Source: Robiginitalea aurantiaca
GTDB taxonomy: Bacteria > Bacteroidota > Bacteroidia > Flavobacteriales > Flavobacteriaceae
DNA: 64,000 nucleotides
Assembly: GCF_030380815.1 (NCBI RefSeq)
Contig: NZ_JAUDUY010000009.1
Span: forward strand, 1-64,000
Reading direction: 5' to 3'
Below the pieces are notes generated by a model. That model did not search any database. It had not been told where the DNA came from and saw nothing but the letters and a program-made list of their open reading frames with translations. Position 1 is the stretch's first letter. The number at the start of each line of letters is the position of its first letter. Of this stretch, positions 53,584 through 61,517 are shown one piece after another. The translations under genes were made by a program, and so were the position numbers.

Positions 53584-55464
53584 CTATAAATCCAAATCAA
53601 ATGTCTGACGGAGCAGATCGATAGCCGGGTTTTTCTCCTTGAGCTTCTGATATTTCTCCTCTGGCGTAAAGGCGTACTGACGGGCGGTTTCCTCATTGAC
53701 GGAAACCCGGAGTTGCAGGCTGTAGTTATTAAGGGATTTTCTAAGATAGGTCATCAGGTCCAGTTGATCCCTTTCCACTTCCTTTTTCATGGTGCTGTTG
53801 GGCAGCTCGATAAGGATATAATGTCCCTCTTGTAATTTAGGGGTGTCCGTGGCCAGGCTGGAAGCCAAAATCTTTTTTCCTTTGGACTCGGTCCGCTCGA
53901 TAAACGCATTCCATAATTGAATCAGTTGTTCCTCGTCCACGGGATCTTCCGGTAAGTCTTCAGGTTCCGGCTGCCGGGCTCTTTTTTGGGCCTCATATAA
54001 TTTTTTAGCCCGGATGGAGGAAAGGGAAAGCCCGGAGACCTTTGCCCCTTTTTTACCTTTTTGGGAGATCTTCAGAGGAGCTTCAACTGTCGCTTCACGT
54101 TCATTACCCGCTACAGGGCTGCTTTCTGGAAGATCGGCCTGCTCAGGATTGAATTCCGCCTGTCCAGCCGCCTCAGGAGTGGTTACGTTCATGCTTTGCT
54201 CCTCATGGATGACGTCTTTCCTGTTGTGGTCCTCAACACTGTTTTCGGCAATAGCAGGTTCAGTCTGCGTCCTGATGGGGTCGGGTGGAGTGGTATTGGT
54301 CCTTGCACCTGAATCCGGGAAGGGTGGGGGAGGCACGGTTTCCCTGTGATGGAATTCTGAGGCTGGAATCAGGGGGATGTCCTGCCTATTGTCCTTTTTT
54401 TTTTCAGTGGCTCCAATGGACGCCAGTTGCATCAGGCATAATTCCACGAGGAGTCTGTGGTTACTGCTGGCTTTATAATTGAGTTCGCAGGCATTAGCCA
54501 GATCCAGGGCCGTAATGAGAAAGTCTGAATCTACGTTTTTGGCCTGTTCCAAAAATTGTTGTTTAACCGAATCACTTGTGTCCAGCAGGGAAATCGTCTG
54601 GGCATCCCGGCATACCATTAGGTCCCTGAAGTGGGAGGAGAGTCCGTTAATAAAATGATGGCCGTCAAAACCGGCGCTTAGGATCTGGTTAAAATAAAGC
54701 AGCAGCCCGGGGATATTGTGCGTCAGGATCAGCTCAGTGGCCCGGAAGTACACTTCTACATCCAGTACATTGAGGTTCTCCGCTACAGCCTTCCGGGTGA
54801 GGGTGTTGCCCGCAAAACTAACCACCCTGTCAAATATGGAGAGGGCATCCCTCATGGCACCATCGGCTTTTTGGGCGATAATATGCAAGGCCTCTTCCTC
54901 GGCTTCGATACCTTGTTCCAGAGCGATAGTTTTCAGGTAAGCTACGGCATCGGCCGTGGTAATTCGTTTAAAATCAAAGATCTGACACCGGGATAGTATG
55001 GTTGGGATGATCTTGTGTTTTTCGGTGGTGGCCAGGATAAATATGGCGTGACTGGGCGGTTCTTCCAGCGTTTTCAGAAAAGCGTTGAATGCGTTCTGGG
55101 AAAGCATGTGGACTTCATCGATAATGTAGACCTTGTATTTCCCGGTTTGTGGCGGAATCCGTACCTGATCGGTGAGGTTTCGAATATCATCCACAGAGTT
55201 GTTCGAAGCGGCATCCAGCTCAAAAATATTGAAGGCAAAGTCTTCTCCTTCGCGCTCATTTCCATCTTCATTGATCTTCTTGGCCAGAATTCGTGCACAT
55301 GTCGTTTTTCCAACTCCCCTGGGGCCGCAAAACAACAGTGCCTGAGCCAGATGATTTTTTTCAATGGCATTTATCAGGGTTTCAGTAATGGTCTGCTGAC
55401 CAACGACTTCCTCAAATTGCTGAGGTCTGTATTTTCGTGCTGATACGATAAAGGGTTCCATCAT
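53584..55464 (-). CDS. dnaX: DNA polymerase III subunit gamma/tau
   Basis: DnaX forms the clamp-loader core. The 626-residue protein has the AAA+ module (Walker A CGPRGVGKTTCA, near residues 43-54; Walker B VYIIDEVHMLS; sensor 1 IFILATTEKHK; SRC motif LSRCQIFDF), the gamma oligomerisation domain and a low-complexity Pro/Glu-rich linker (about 370-470) before a tau-like C-terminal domain. The zinc-binding CX8CX2CX2C module present in most bacterial DnaX is missing: the loop after KKIN reads EDGNEREGEDFAFN. No frameshift-type slippery AAAAAAG site was recognised for making gamma. Start may also be Met2 (55461). Confidence 0.94.
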   Translation of the reverse strand: MMEPFIVSARKYRPQQFEEVVGQQTITETLINAIEKNHLAQALLFCGPRGVGKTTCARILAKKINEDGNEREGEDFAFNIFELDAASNNSVDDIRNLTDQVRIPPQTGKYKVYIIDEVHMLSQNAFNAFLKTLEEPPSHAIFILATTEKHKIIPTILSRCQIFDFKRITTADAVAYLKTIALEQGIEAEEEALHIIAQKADGAMRDALSIFDRVVSFAGNTLTRKAVAENLNVLDVEVYFRATELILTHNIPGLLLYFNQILSAGFDGHHFINGLSSHFRDLMVCRDAQTISLLDTSDSVKQQFLEQAKNVDSDFLITALDLANACELNYKASSNHRLLVELCLMQLASIGATEKKKDNRQDIPLIPASEFHHRETVPPPPFPDSGARTNTTPPDPIRTQTEPAIAENSVEDHNRKDVIHEEQSMNVTTPEAAGQAEFNPEQADLPESSPVAGNEREATVEAPLKISQKGKKGAKVSGLSLSSIRAKKLYEAQKRARQPEPEDLPEDPVDEEQLIQLWNAFIERTESKGKKILASSLATDTPKLQEGHYILIELPNSTMKKEVERDQLDLMTYLRKSLNNYSLQLRVSVNEETARQYAFTPEEKYQKLKEKNPAIDLLRQTFDLDL

Positions 55465-55499
55465 CTATTGCGCTGGGCTCAAAGGTTTTTGCCTTCTCA

Positions 55500-55507
55500 C
55501 AAATATA
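55500..55507 (-). promoter_or_regulatory. -7 promoter box of dnaX
   Basis: The minus strand reads TATATTTG (TAnnTTTG) with a predicted leader of about 32 bases. It forms a divergent promoter region with rnpB. Confidence 0.5.
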
Positions 55508-55572
55508 CATATCACATCCGAAATCCGGGCCGGATCGGAAGGCGGATTACCTAATTTATCAACAATTAAAGG

Positions 55573-55580
55573 TACCTTTG
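55573..55580 (+). promoter_or_regulatory. -7 promoter box of rnpB
   Basis: TACCTTTG ends four bases before the expected 5' end of RNase P RNA, exactly the distance expected for a -7 element. This gives an internal calibration for the other boxes in the window. Confidence 0.65.
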
Positions 55581-55584
55581 CACC

Positions 55585-55898
55585 ACAGCAGGTCGACCTG
55601 TCGCCCCGGCTTTGTGTCGGGGAGGAAAGTCCGGACACCGTAGTGCAGCATAGCGGGTAACGCCCGTCCACCGTGAGGTGCGGACCAGTGCAACAGAAAG
55701 CAAGTACAGTTCGGCTGTAGTGAAATCGGCAAACTCTATGCGGTGCAACGCCATGTAGTTCGGCAATTGAAGGCTGCACGCCTGAGCCGACGGGTAGGCG
55801 GATCGAACCTCTGGGTAACCAGGGGTCCAGATAAATGACAGGAGTCCCGGCCTTTGGGCCAGGTAGACAGAATCCGGCTTATGACCTGCTGTTTTTTT
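55585..55898 (+). ncRNA. rnpB: RNase P RNA (M1 type, class A)
   Basis: This RNA is the catalytic component that matures tRNA 5' ends. Helix P1 pairs ACAGCAGGTC (55585-55594) with GACCTGCTGT (55883-55892). Conserved core segments include GAGGAAAGTCCGGACACC (about 55622-55639), ACAGAAAGCAAG (55694-55705), ATGACAGGAGTCC and ACAGAATCCGGCTTAT (55868-55883) in the expected order. The last helix is followed by seven T residues (55892-55898) that complete an intrinsic terminator. The promoter box at 55573 sits exactly where expected. The 3' end overlaps the convergent rsmD coding sequence by about 20 bases. Confidence 0.95.
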
Positions 55899-56439
55899 CA
55901 GTACTTCTGAAAAAGCTAAAACTGCTGCTCCCGTATTTGCGAACTTGCTCGAATCCGGGCAGGTGACTCAAATCTCTTGCAGAACTGTGCTCCAGAACAA
56001 AAAGGCCTTCATCTTTGAGCAGGGCTCCATCCAGGCACAGGGAGGTGAGTTCACCGAGTTGTTCCTCCGAAAAATCATAGGGCGGATCTGCAAAAATCAG
56101 GTCAAAAGAATCCCTGCTCTGCCTTAAAAAGGTAAGGGTATCCCTTTTGTAGACCGTAATGGGCAATTTGAGTAATTCGCTCGTCTGTTCGATAAACTTC
56201 GCGCATCCTGGGTGAGCATCCACGGCGATAATGCGCTTAGCACCCCTGGAAGCGCATTCATAGCTCAGGTTGCCGGTTCCGGCAAACAAGTCGAGCACCG
56301 AAGTATCCGGCCAGTAAATCGCATGTCCGAGAATGTTGAAAAGAGACTCTTTCGCCCTGTCCGTGGTGGGTCTTACCGGGAGATTCTTGGGGGCCTTCAG
56401 CCGCCTTCCTTTATGGATTCCGGATATTATACGTATCAC
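55879..56439 (-). CDS. rsmD: 16S rRNA (guanine966-N2)-methyltransferase RsmD
   Basis: RsmD methylates G966 of 16S rRNA. The 186-residue protein has the N-terminal MIRIISGIHKGRRLKAP, LPVRPTTDRAKESLFNILG, SAM motif I VLDLFAGTGNLSYECASRG, and catalytic motif IV DLIFADPPYDF. The last codons (EKNSRS) are antisense to the P1 3' strand and U-tract of rnpB. Its start overlaps the stop of the upstream DUF3822 gene by four bases (ATGA), indicating translational coupling. Confidence 0.95.
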   Translation of the reverse strand: MIRIISGIHKGRRLKAPKNLPVRPTTDRAKESLFNILGHAIYWPDTSVLDLFAGTGNLSYECASRGAKRIIAVDAHPGCAKFIEQTSELLKLPITVYKRDTLTFLRQSRDSFDLIFADPPYDFSEEQLGELTSLCLDGALLKDEGLFVLEHSSARDLSHLPGFEQVRKYGSSSFSFFRSTEKNSRS

Positions 56440-57266
56440 AGGGCGCTGATCAGGGTGAAGTCAATCCCGTCCCCTTCAGCCATTGTGGAGAATGATGTAT
56501 CAGGCGGTATAAAAAAGGATACATTTTCCAGGTATTCTGTACAGAGTTCATAAATCCGGTCTCCCTCTGTCACCTCTCCGAGGAGGCGGAGTTTAAGTAT
56601 ATCCAGATCCAGTTCCAATTGCTCCAGAGCAAAGAGCAGGAAGTACATAATATCTTCAGGACTGCTGAAAATAAATGAGTTATAAAACAGAAGTTTCTTA
56701 TTCGAAAAAACCGCCAGGTCCATCTGTGACTCAGCCAGATGTAAATACGCCAGGGTCCCTTGTCGGCTGCTAGGCAGTTTTAGAAGGGTCTCCAATAATA
56801 CTGTCCCGCTGTGTTTGAATTCAAACTCCCCGAATTGATCAAAGAGGTAGTTATTGACATTGGTAAAGGGAACGTAGACATTGGCCGAATCCAAACCCTG
56901 AATCGGGTCATAATCCAGATGATCCGTGCCGAGAATCTTGGCGTTGTACTTCAGGTAATTGGGCAGTTGCTCCGGATCAAAAAGGGGCATTGGGACCAGG
57001 GCAAAGAGCGTATTGCGATGGATGCTGATGACCTCCGAATAGGAGTAGTCCAGAACTCCTTTTTCTTCAAAATCTGCGCGTATTACTTTGTGAAGCTCAA
57101 AAGGACTTATTTCTTTTTCAAAGCGCCGGACATGGGTAAGAACCAGGGAATTGGCGATGGTGTCGAGCACACAAAAAGAAAGTCCATTCAGGCTCACCTG
57201 AATGGACAATTTAAAATATCCGTTAGGCCGATCTTCCCGACCTTTATTGATCTCCTTTTTTGTCAT
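56436..57266 (-). CDS. DUF3822 family protein
   Basis: The protein has 276 residues from ATG 57266 (MTKKEINKGRED). It is recognised as DUF3822 by its position before rsmD in Flavobacteriaceae and by ribonuclease-H-like/ASKHA-like strands (YFKLSIQVSLNGLSFCVLDT, LAYLHLAESQMDLAVF, LLFYNSFIFSSPEDIMYFLL). The arrangement resembles the duplicated actin-like fold of type IV pilus PilM or EpsL proteins, but no ATP motif is clear. It is cytoplasmic, and function is unknown. It overlaps the upstream membrane-protein gene by 23 bases. Longer start at 57287 adds seven residues. Confidence 0.8.
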   Translation of the reverse strand: MTKKEINKGREDRPNGYFKLSIQVSLNGLSFCVLDTIANSLVLTHVRRFEKEISPFELHKVIRADFEEKGVLDYSYSEVISIHRNTLFALVPMPLFDPEQLPNYLKYNAKILGTDHLDYDPIQGLDSANVYVPFTNVNNYLFDQFGEFEFKHSGTVLLETLLKLPSSRQGTLAYLHLAESQMDLAVFSNKKLLFYNSFIFSSPEDIMYFLLFALEQLELDLDILKLRLLGEVTEGDRIYELCTEYLENVSFFIPPDTSFSTMAEGDGIDFTLISAL

Positions 57267-57894
57267 AAATAGGGGGCCAGTTTCCACTGGTGCTCACCTC
57301 GGTAAGGGATCCTACTTTGATTTCACTGCCGTTTACTTCTTCTACACTAACCTGAGCATTCTCTCTGGAGAGTAAATCCTTGGGTTGGTCATGCAGCACG
57401 ATGTTTTTGGCAACCTTAGCTTCGTATACAGGGGCCCTGTAACCACTTTTCTCGATGATATCCGCCTTCATGGTGAATTTCTCATTGTTGGCAGCATAGG
57501 GTACGTTCATCATACTCTTGTACCTGTCGCTGTCTTTAAAGAGGGAGTCCTTTACAGAGACAAACCCCAGGGTGTCGATAATCTTAACTTCCTTGAGCAT
57601 GTCAATCTGATATACCTTATCGTATTCCATAAATGAGGAATCCCTTTGCTGCGTGATGGTATAATTTGCTGTATCGACAAAAGCCACAAGGCTTTCGAAG
57701 TTGTTAGCATACCGTCCGTTGACCGTCTTAAAAGCGTCTTGCGCATTGCGTATGTCTTTCAGGCGGTCGATAACCTCAGCAAATCGTTCTTTCTTGATTT
57801 TATCAAACTCGATGGGTCCGGTGACAGACCTGTAAATCATATACCCTAGAAAAATGCATATGATCCAAAGAACAATCTGAAATATGGATTTCAT
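57244..57894 (-). CDS. Conserved membrane-anchored protein of the rsmD operon
   Basis: A 216-residue protein with one N-terminal transmembrane segment (about residues 4-23, IFQIVLWIICIFLGYMIY) and a periplasmic domain beginning SVTGPIEFDKIKKERF. It then carries a helix (EVIDRLKDIRNAQDAFKTVNGRYANNF, near 38-66) that recalls the type II secretion pseudopilin or GspG-like 'AFKxxNGRYA' segment. The rest is beta-rich. The gene is followed by DUF3822, an actin-like-fold candidate. The combination loosely resembles PilM-PilN-type pairs. This is inference; the family is uncharacterised in Bacteroidota. Confidence 0.75.
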   Translation of the reverse strand: MKSIFQIVLWIICIFLGYMIYRSVTGPIEFDKIKKERFAEVIDRLKDIRNAQDAFKTVNGRYANNFESLVAFVDTANYTITQQRDSSFMEYDKVYQIDMLKEVKIIDTLGFVSVKDSLFKDSDRYKSMMNVPYAANNEKFTMKADIIEKSGYRAPVYEAKVAKNIVLHDQPKDLLSRENAQVSVEEVNGSEIKVGSLTEVSTSGNWPPIYDKKGDQ

Positions 57895-57928
57895 TTTAGA
57901 AAGTGTTAAGTTGACTTTTGGTTAAACA

Positions 57929-57936
57929 CAAATCTA
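57929..57936 (-). promoter_or_regulatory. -7 promoter box of the rsmD operon
   Basis: The minus strand reads TAGATTTG, matching TAnnTTTG, with a predicted leader of about 31 bases before the first gene of the operon. Confidence 0.45.
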
Positions 57937-57980
57937 CAATTTTTTTTTAACCGTGAAAGAGTTTCCCCTAAAATCATCCC

Positions 57981-57988
57981 TATCTTTG
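57981..57988 (+). promoter_or_regulatory. -7 promoter box of the helicase gene
   Basis: TATCTTTG ends seven bases before the ATG at 57996. With the rnpB spacing transcription would begin about four bases before the start codon, an almost leaderless transcript. Confidence 0.45.
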
Positions 57989-57995
57989 AGCGCCT

Positions 57996-59438
57996 ATGGA
58001 TTCCCTTTCGGCAACTAAGTTTCTTAGACTTTTAAAAGAAAAATTTCCACATACCCCTACCGATAAACAGGATCAGGCGCTCAGTGCAATGGCCGATTTC
58101 CTGGTCGAAGGGGATACACGGCAGATTTTTCTTCTCAAGGGATATGCAGGTACGGGAAAAACGACCCTTTTGGGTACCCTGATAAAGAACCTCTGGCATA
58201 TCCGCAAAAAGGCATTGCTAATGGCACCAACAGGGAGGGCGGCAAAGGTAATGTCTGCCTATACCGGTGCTAAGGCGCATACGATCCACAGACAGATATA
58301 CTTTCCTAAAAAAGACCGGTCAGGCGGCGTGCGCTTTACCCTGGCACCCAACCGTCACCGCAATACGGTATTCCTTGTGGATGAGGCCTCCATGATTCCC
58401 GATACACCGGTAGATACGGCCAAAGGAAATACCAATTCTCTCCTTGACGACCTGATTTCGTTTGTCTCCTCTGGGCATAAATGCCAATTGATCCTCATCG
58501 GCGATACGGCCCAGCTCCCGCCAGTTAAACTCTCCCTGAGCCCTGCTCTGGATGCTTCCCGCCTGGAACTGCAGTACGGGAAAGATGTAAAGGAAATAGA
58601 ATTGGATGAAGTCATGCGACAGGCGGAAGGGTCAGGCATCCTGATGAATGCCACCCGTCTGAGGGAAACGATCAGGGAACTTCTTTCTGAGGCGAACTTT
58701 CGCTTTGAGTTATCGGGTTATTCGGATATTGTGCGCCTCACGGATGGCTATGAAATCCAGGACGCCCTGAACGATGCCTTCTCCAGCAGCGGGAAGGAGG
58801 AAACAGCTGTGATTGTCCGTTCAAATAAACGGGCGAATCTCTACAATCAGAATATTCGAAGCCGCCTCTTATTCCTCGAAAACGAATTGTCGGTCGGGGA
58901 TTATATGATGGTGGTTAAAAACAACTATTTCTGGCTCAAAAGCAGCTCTGAAGCGGGTTTCATCGCCAACGGAGATATTCTGGAAATCCTTGAGATTTTT
59001 GCTTTTAAAGACCTCTATGGGTTTCGCTTTGCTGAGGTAAGGGTACGGATGGTTGATTATCCGGGAATGGAGCCTTTTGAAACTGTTTTACTGCTCGATA
59101 CCATTGCCACAGACGGCCCTTCTCTTACGTACGAAGACTCAAACCGGTTGTACCAGGAGGTGATGAAGGATTATCAGCACGAGAAATCCGGGTATAAGAA
59201 ATTCCTGGCCATTAAAAACAATTCCTTCTTTAATGCCTTACAGGTAAAATTTTCCTATGCCATAACCTGCCATAAGGCCCAGGGTGGGCAGTGGGAAACC
59301 GTCTTTGCCGAACAGCCGTATCTTTCAGGCCCCCCGGACCGGGAATACCTGCGATGGCTTTATACGGCGGTAACCAGGGCCCGTAACCGCTTGTATCTCA
59401 TAGGCTTTCAGTCCGATTTTTTTCTCAATGACGAATAA
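57996..59438 (+). CDS. RecD-like ATP-dependent DNA helicase (UvrD_C_2)
   Basis: The protein has 480 residues with superfamily 1B helicase motifs: Walker A LLKGYAGTGKTTLLGTL, MAPTGRAAKVMSAYTG (Ia), VFLVDEASMIPD (Walker B), QLILIGDTAQLPPV (III), and the C-terminal UvrD_C_2 domain YAITCHKAQGGQWETVF and LYTAVTRARNRLYLIGF (V and VI). It resembles RecD2/exodeoxyribonuclease V alpha-like proteins but lacks the RecD N-terminal domain, so it is a small stand-alone 5'-3' helicase candidate. Partner RecB and RecC are not encoded here. Confidence 0.9.
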   Translation: MDSLSATKFLRLLKEKFPHTPTDKQDQALSAMADFLVEGDTRQIFLLKGYAGTGKTTLLGTLIKNLWHIRKKALLMAPTGRAAKVMSAYTGAKAHTIHRQIYFPKKDRSGGVRFTLAPNRHRNTVFLVDEASMIPDTPVDTAKGNTNSLLDDLISFVSSGHKCQLILIGDTAQLPPVKLSLSPALDASRLELQYGKDVKEIELDEVMRQAEGSGILMNATRLRETIRELLSEANFRFELSGYSDIVRLTDGYEIQDALNDAFSSSGKEETAVIVRSNKRANLYNQNIRSRLLFLENELSVGDYMMVVKNNYFWLKSSSEAGFIANGDILEILEIFAFKDLYGFRFAEVRVRMVDYPGMEPFETVLLLDTIATDGPSLTYEDSNRLYQEVMKDYQHEKSGYKKFLAIKNNSFFNALQVKFSYAITCHKAQGGQWETVFAEQPYLSGPPDREYLRWLYTAVTRARNRLYLIGFQSDFFLNDE

Positions 59439-59464
59439 CTTATTTTAGTGCAAAAGCCATCGGG

Positions 59465-60040
59465 ATGAGTGGGGAAACTATGTTGAGTGTTTTTTTGGGA
59501 ATCGGCCTGGCTGCCTCAGCCGGATTTCGTGTTTTTGTACCGCTTTTCGCCCTCTCCCTGGCATCATATGCCGGTCTTTGGGAGCTCAATGAGAACTGGG
59601 AGTGGATGGGGAGCCTTACCGCAATAGTCATTACCGGTGTAGCTACCCTGGCAGAGGTTTTCGGGTATTTCATTCCCTGGATTGACAACCTATTGGATTC
59701 CCTTGCTATTCCCCTGGCTGCTCTCGCAGGTACCGCAGTTATGGTGTCCACCCTCACTGGTATGGACCCCGTAATTACTTGGACCCTGGCGATAATTGCA
59801 GGAGGAGGCACAGCCTCTGTAATCAAAGGCGCTGCGGCAGGCACACGCCTGACTTCAACGGTCAGCACGGGAGGTATTGCCAATCCGGCGGTATCAGCAG
59901 TAGAAACAGCTGCGGCCACCACCATTAGCCTTGTTTCCATTCTGGCACCGGTGCTGGCAACCCTCCTTGTGATTGTCGTTCTCGCCTTTGTGTTTCGGAT
60001 ATATCGCAAATTAAGACCAGAACGCCGGGGTTCCCGGTAA
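59465..60040 (+). CDS. DUF4126 integral membrane protein
   Basis: A 191-residue protein with about five transmembrane segments rich in Ala and Gly (FLGIGLAASAGFRVFVPLFA, LTAIVITGVATLAEVFGYF, LAALAGTAVMVSTLTGMD, AIIAGGGTASVIKGAAAGTR, ISLVSILAPVLATLLVIVVLA) and a basic tail RKLRPERRGSR. The pattern fits DUF4126. Function unknown; an internal duplication is likely. It lies 26 bases after the helicase gene and may be co-transcribed. Possible alternative start at 59480. Confidence 0.82.
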   Translation: MSGETMLSVFLGIGLAASAGFRVFVPLFALSLASYAGLWELNENWEWMGSLTAIVITGVATLAEVFGYFIPWIDNLLDSLAIPLAALAGTAVMVSTLTGMDPVITWTLAIIAGGGTASVIKGAAAGTRLTSTVSTGGIANPAVSAVETAAATTISLVSILAPVLATLLVIVVLAFVFRIYRKLRPERRGSR

Positions 60041-60051
60041 GAAGATAAATG

Positions 60052-60059
60052 TACCTTTG
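60052..60059 (+). promoter_or_regulatory. -7 promoter box of the kdsB operon
   Basis: TACCTTTG, the same octamer as at rnpB and miaE, predicts a leader of about 25 bases before the TTG start codon of kdsB. Confidence 0.5.
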
Positions 60060-60087
60060 TTAAAATCCACCACTTAAGCGAAGCACT

Positions 60088-60816
60088 TTGAAAATAATTG
60101 CGATGATACCAGCCCGCTATGCGGCTACGCGTTTTCCCGGTAAACTCATGAAGGACCTTGCCGGAAAGCCTGTTATTGTGCGTACTTATGAAGCTGCCAG
60201 GGATACCGGACTTTTTGACGATATCATTGTAGTGACAGATAGCGATATTATTGCAGAGGCCGTAATCGGGGAAGGAGGGAAGGTTGTCATGAGCCGGCAG
60301 GAGCACGAGACCGGTAGTGACCGCCTGGCCGAAGCCGTGACGGATCTGGAAACAGACATTGTGGTCAATGTACAGGGAGACGAACCCTTTACAGAGCGGG
60401 AGAGCCTGGAAAAACTGATCCACGTATTCCATGAAGACCCGGAAAAGGAGATAGACCTGGCTTCCCTGATGACTGAGATCACCGAACCAGCTGAAATTAT
60501 GGATCCCAATACGGTAAAGGTCATCACCGATAAAGACGGGTTTGCACTGTATTTTTCCCGTGCACCCATTCCCTATCAAAGGGCAGAAAAACCCAGGGCC
60601 ACCTATTATAAACACAAAGGCGTGTATGCCTTTCGCAAACGGGCACTACTCGATTTCAGGAGATTGCCCATGTTACCCCTTGAGGCTGTTGAAAAAATCG
60701 AGGCGATACGCTTTCTGGAGTATGGGAAGAAAATCAAAATGGTTCAAACCCGGGTTTCGGGCATCGAAATCGATACCCCTGAAGACCTTGAAAGGGCAAA
60801 AGCGGCATGGAGCTGA
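60088..60816 (+). CDS. kdsB: CMP-Kdo synthetase (3-deoxy-manno-octulosonate cytidylyltransferase)
   Basis: KdsB activates Kdo (or 8-amino-Kdo in some species) with CTP for lipopolysaccharide inner core. The 242-residue protein shows the cytidylyltransferase signature [16 protein letters not shown] (residues 6-21), [37 protein letters not shown] and [10 protein letters not shown]. The start codon is TTG at 60088: the conserved first strand ([10 protein letters not shown]) would be lost from the ATG at 60103. The HAD gene overlaps its end by ten bases. It heads the operon kdsB-HAD-Fe-ADH-acyltransferase. Confidence 0.95.
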   Translation: MKIIAMIPARYAATRFPGKLMKDLAGKPVIVRTYEAARDTGLFDDIIVVTDSDIIAEAVIGEGGKVVMSRQEHETGSDRLAEAVTDLETDIVVNVQGDEPFTERESLEKLIHVFHEDPEKEIDLASLMTEITEPAEIMDPNTVKVITDKDGFALYFSRAPIPYQRAEKPRATYYKHKGVYAFRKRALLDFRRLPMLPLEAVEKIEAIRFLEYGKKIKMVQTRVSGIEIDTPEDLERAKAAWS

Positions 60817-61508
60817 ATTTTAAGGACATAACAACCATAGGTTTTGATGCCGACGATACGCTCTGGGTCAATGAAACGTATTTCCGCCAGGCCGAGGCGG
60901 CCTTTGCGGAATTGCTGGAACCCTACGAAACCAAAAACACCATAGATCAGGAACTCTTTAAAATGGAGATGCGCAACCTGCAGTTGTACGGGTATGGAAT
61001 CAAAGGTTTTATGCTCTCAATGATTGAATCCGCTCTTCAACTTTCGAACGGCAGGGTTTCGCAGGAAACGATCAGCCGGATCCTGGATCTGGGTAAAGAA
61101 ATGATCGCCCACAATCTCGAATTACTGGACGGGGTTCAGGAAGTTCTCGAAGCCCTGGCTCCAAAATATCGATTGCTGGTGTTGACCAAAGGGGATTTGC
61201 TCGATCAGGAGCGCAAACTGGAAAAATCCGGCCTGATCGACTATTTTCACCATGTGGAAGTGCTCAGCGATAAAAAACCCGATAATTACAGCAGGCTGCT
61301 GGAGCATTTGGAAATCGGGGTTTCCGAATTCCTGATGGTGGGTAATTCCCTTAAGTCTGATGTGCTGCCCATACTGGAGCTCGGGGCCCGGGCCATTCAC
61401 GTGCCCTTCCATACCACCTGGGCCCATGAAGAGGTGCGTCCGGAAGAGCATACAAATAATCACCTGACGATTTCGAGTTTACGAGATCTCTTGAAATATC
61501 TGAATTAG
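60807..61508 (+). CDS. HAD-family hydrolase
   Basis: A 233-residue haloacid-dehalogenase phosphatase. Motif I is [11 protein letters not shown], with the nucleophile and acid Asp near residues 13-15. A helical C1 cap follows (about residues 17-95); motif II is LTKGDL, motif III has Lys in SDKKPDN, and motif IV is [10 protein letters not shown]. Unlike KdsC, the Kdo-8-phosphate phosphatase, it carries a C1 cap, so KdsC identity is unlikely. Overlap with kdsB (ten bases) and the following dehydrogenase gene suggests a linked sugar-metabolism role. Confidence 0.85.
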   Translation: MELNFKDITTIGFDADDTLWVNETYFRQAEAAFAELLEPYETKNTIDQELFKMEMRNLQLYGYGIKGFMLSMIESALQLSNGRVSQETISRILDLGKEMIAHNLELLDGVQEVLEALAPKYRLLVLTKGDLLDQERKLEKSGLIDYFHHVEVLSDKKPDNYSRLLEHLEIGVSEFLMVGNSLKSDVLPILELGARAIHVPFHTTWAHEEVRPEEHTNNHLTISSLRDLLKYLN

Positions 61509-61517
61509 AAGCGCAAA

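Noticed and set aside
59440-60615. Minus-strand ORF of 391 codons
   Set aside because: It lies antisense to DUF4126 and the first part of kdsB, both well supported by protein families. Its product is rich in Arg, Thr and Val repeats typical of frame shadows and no domain is recognised.
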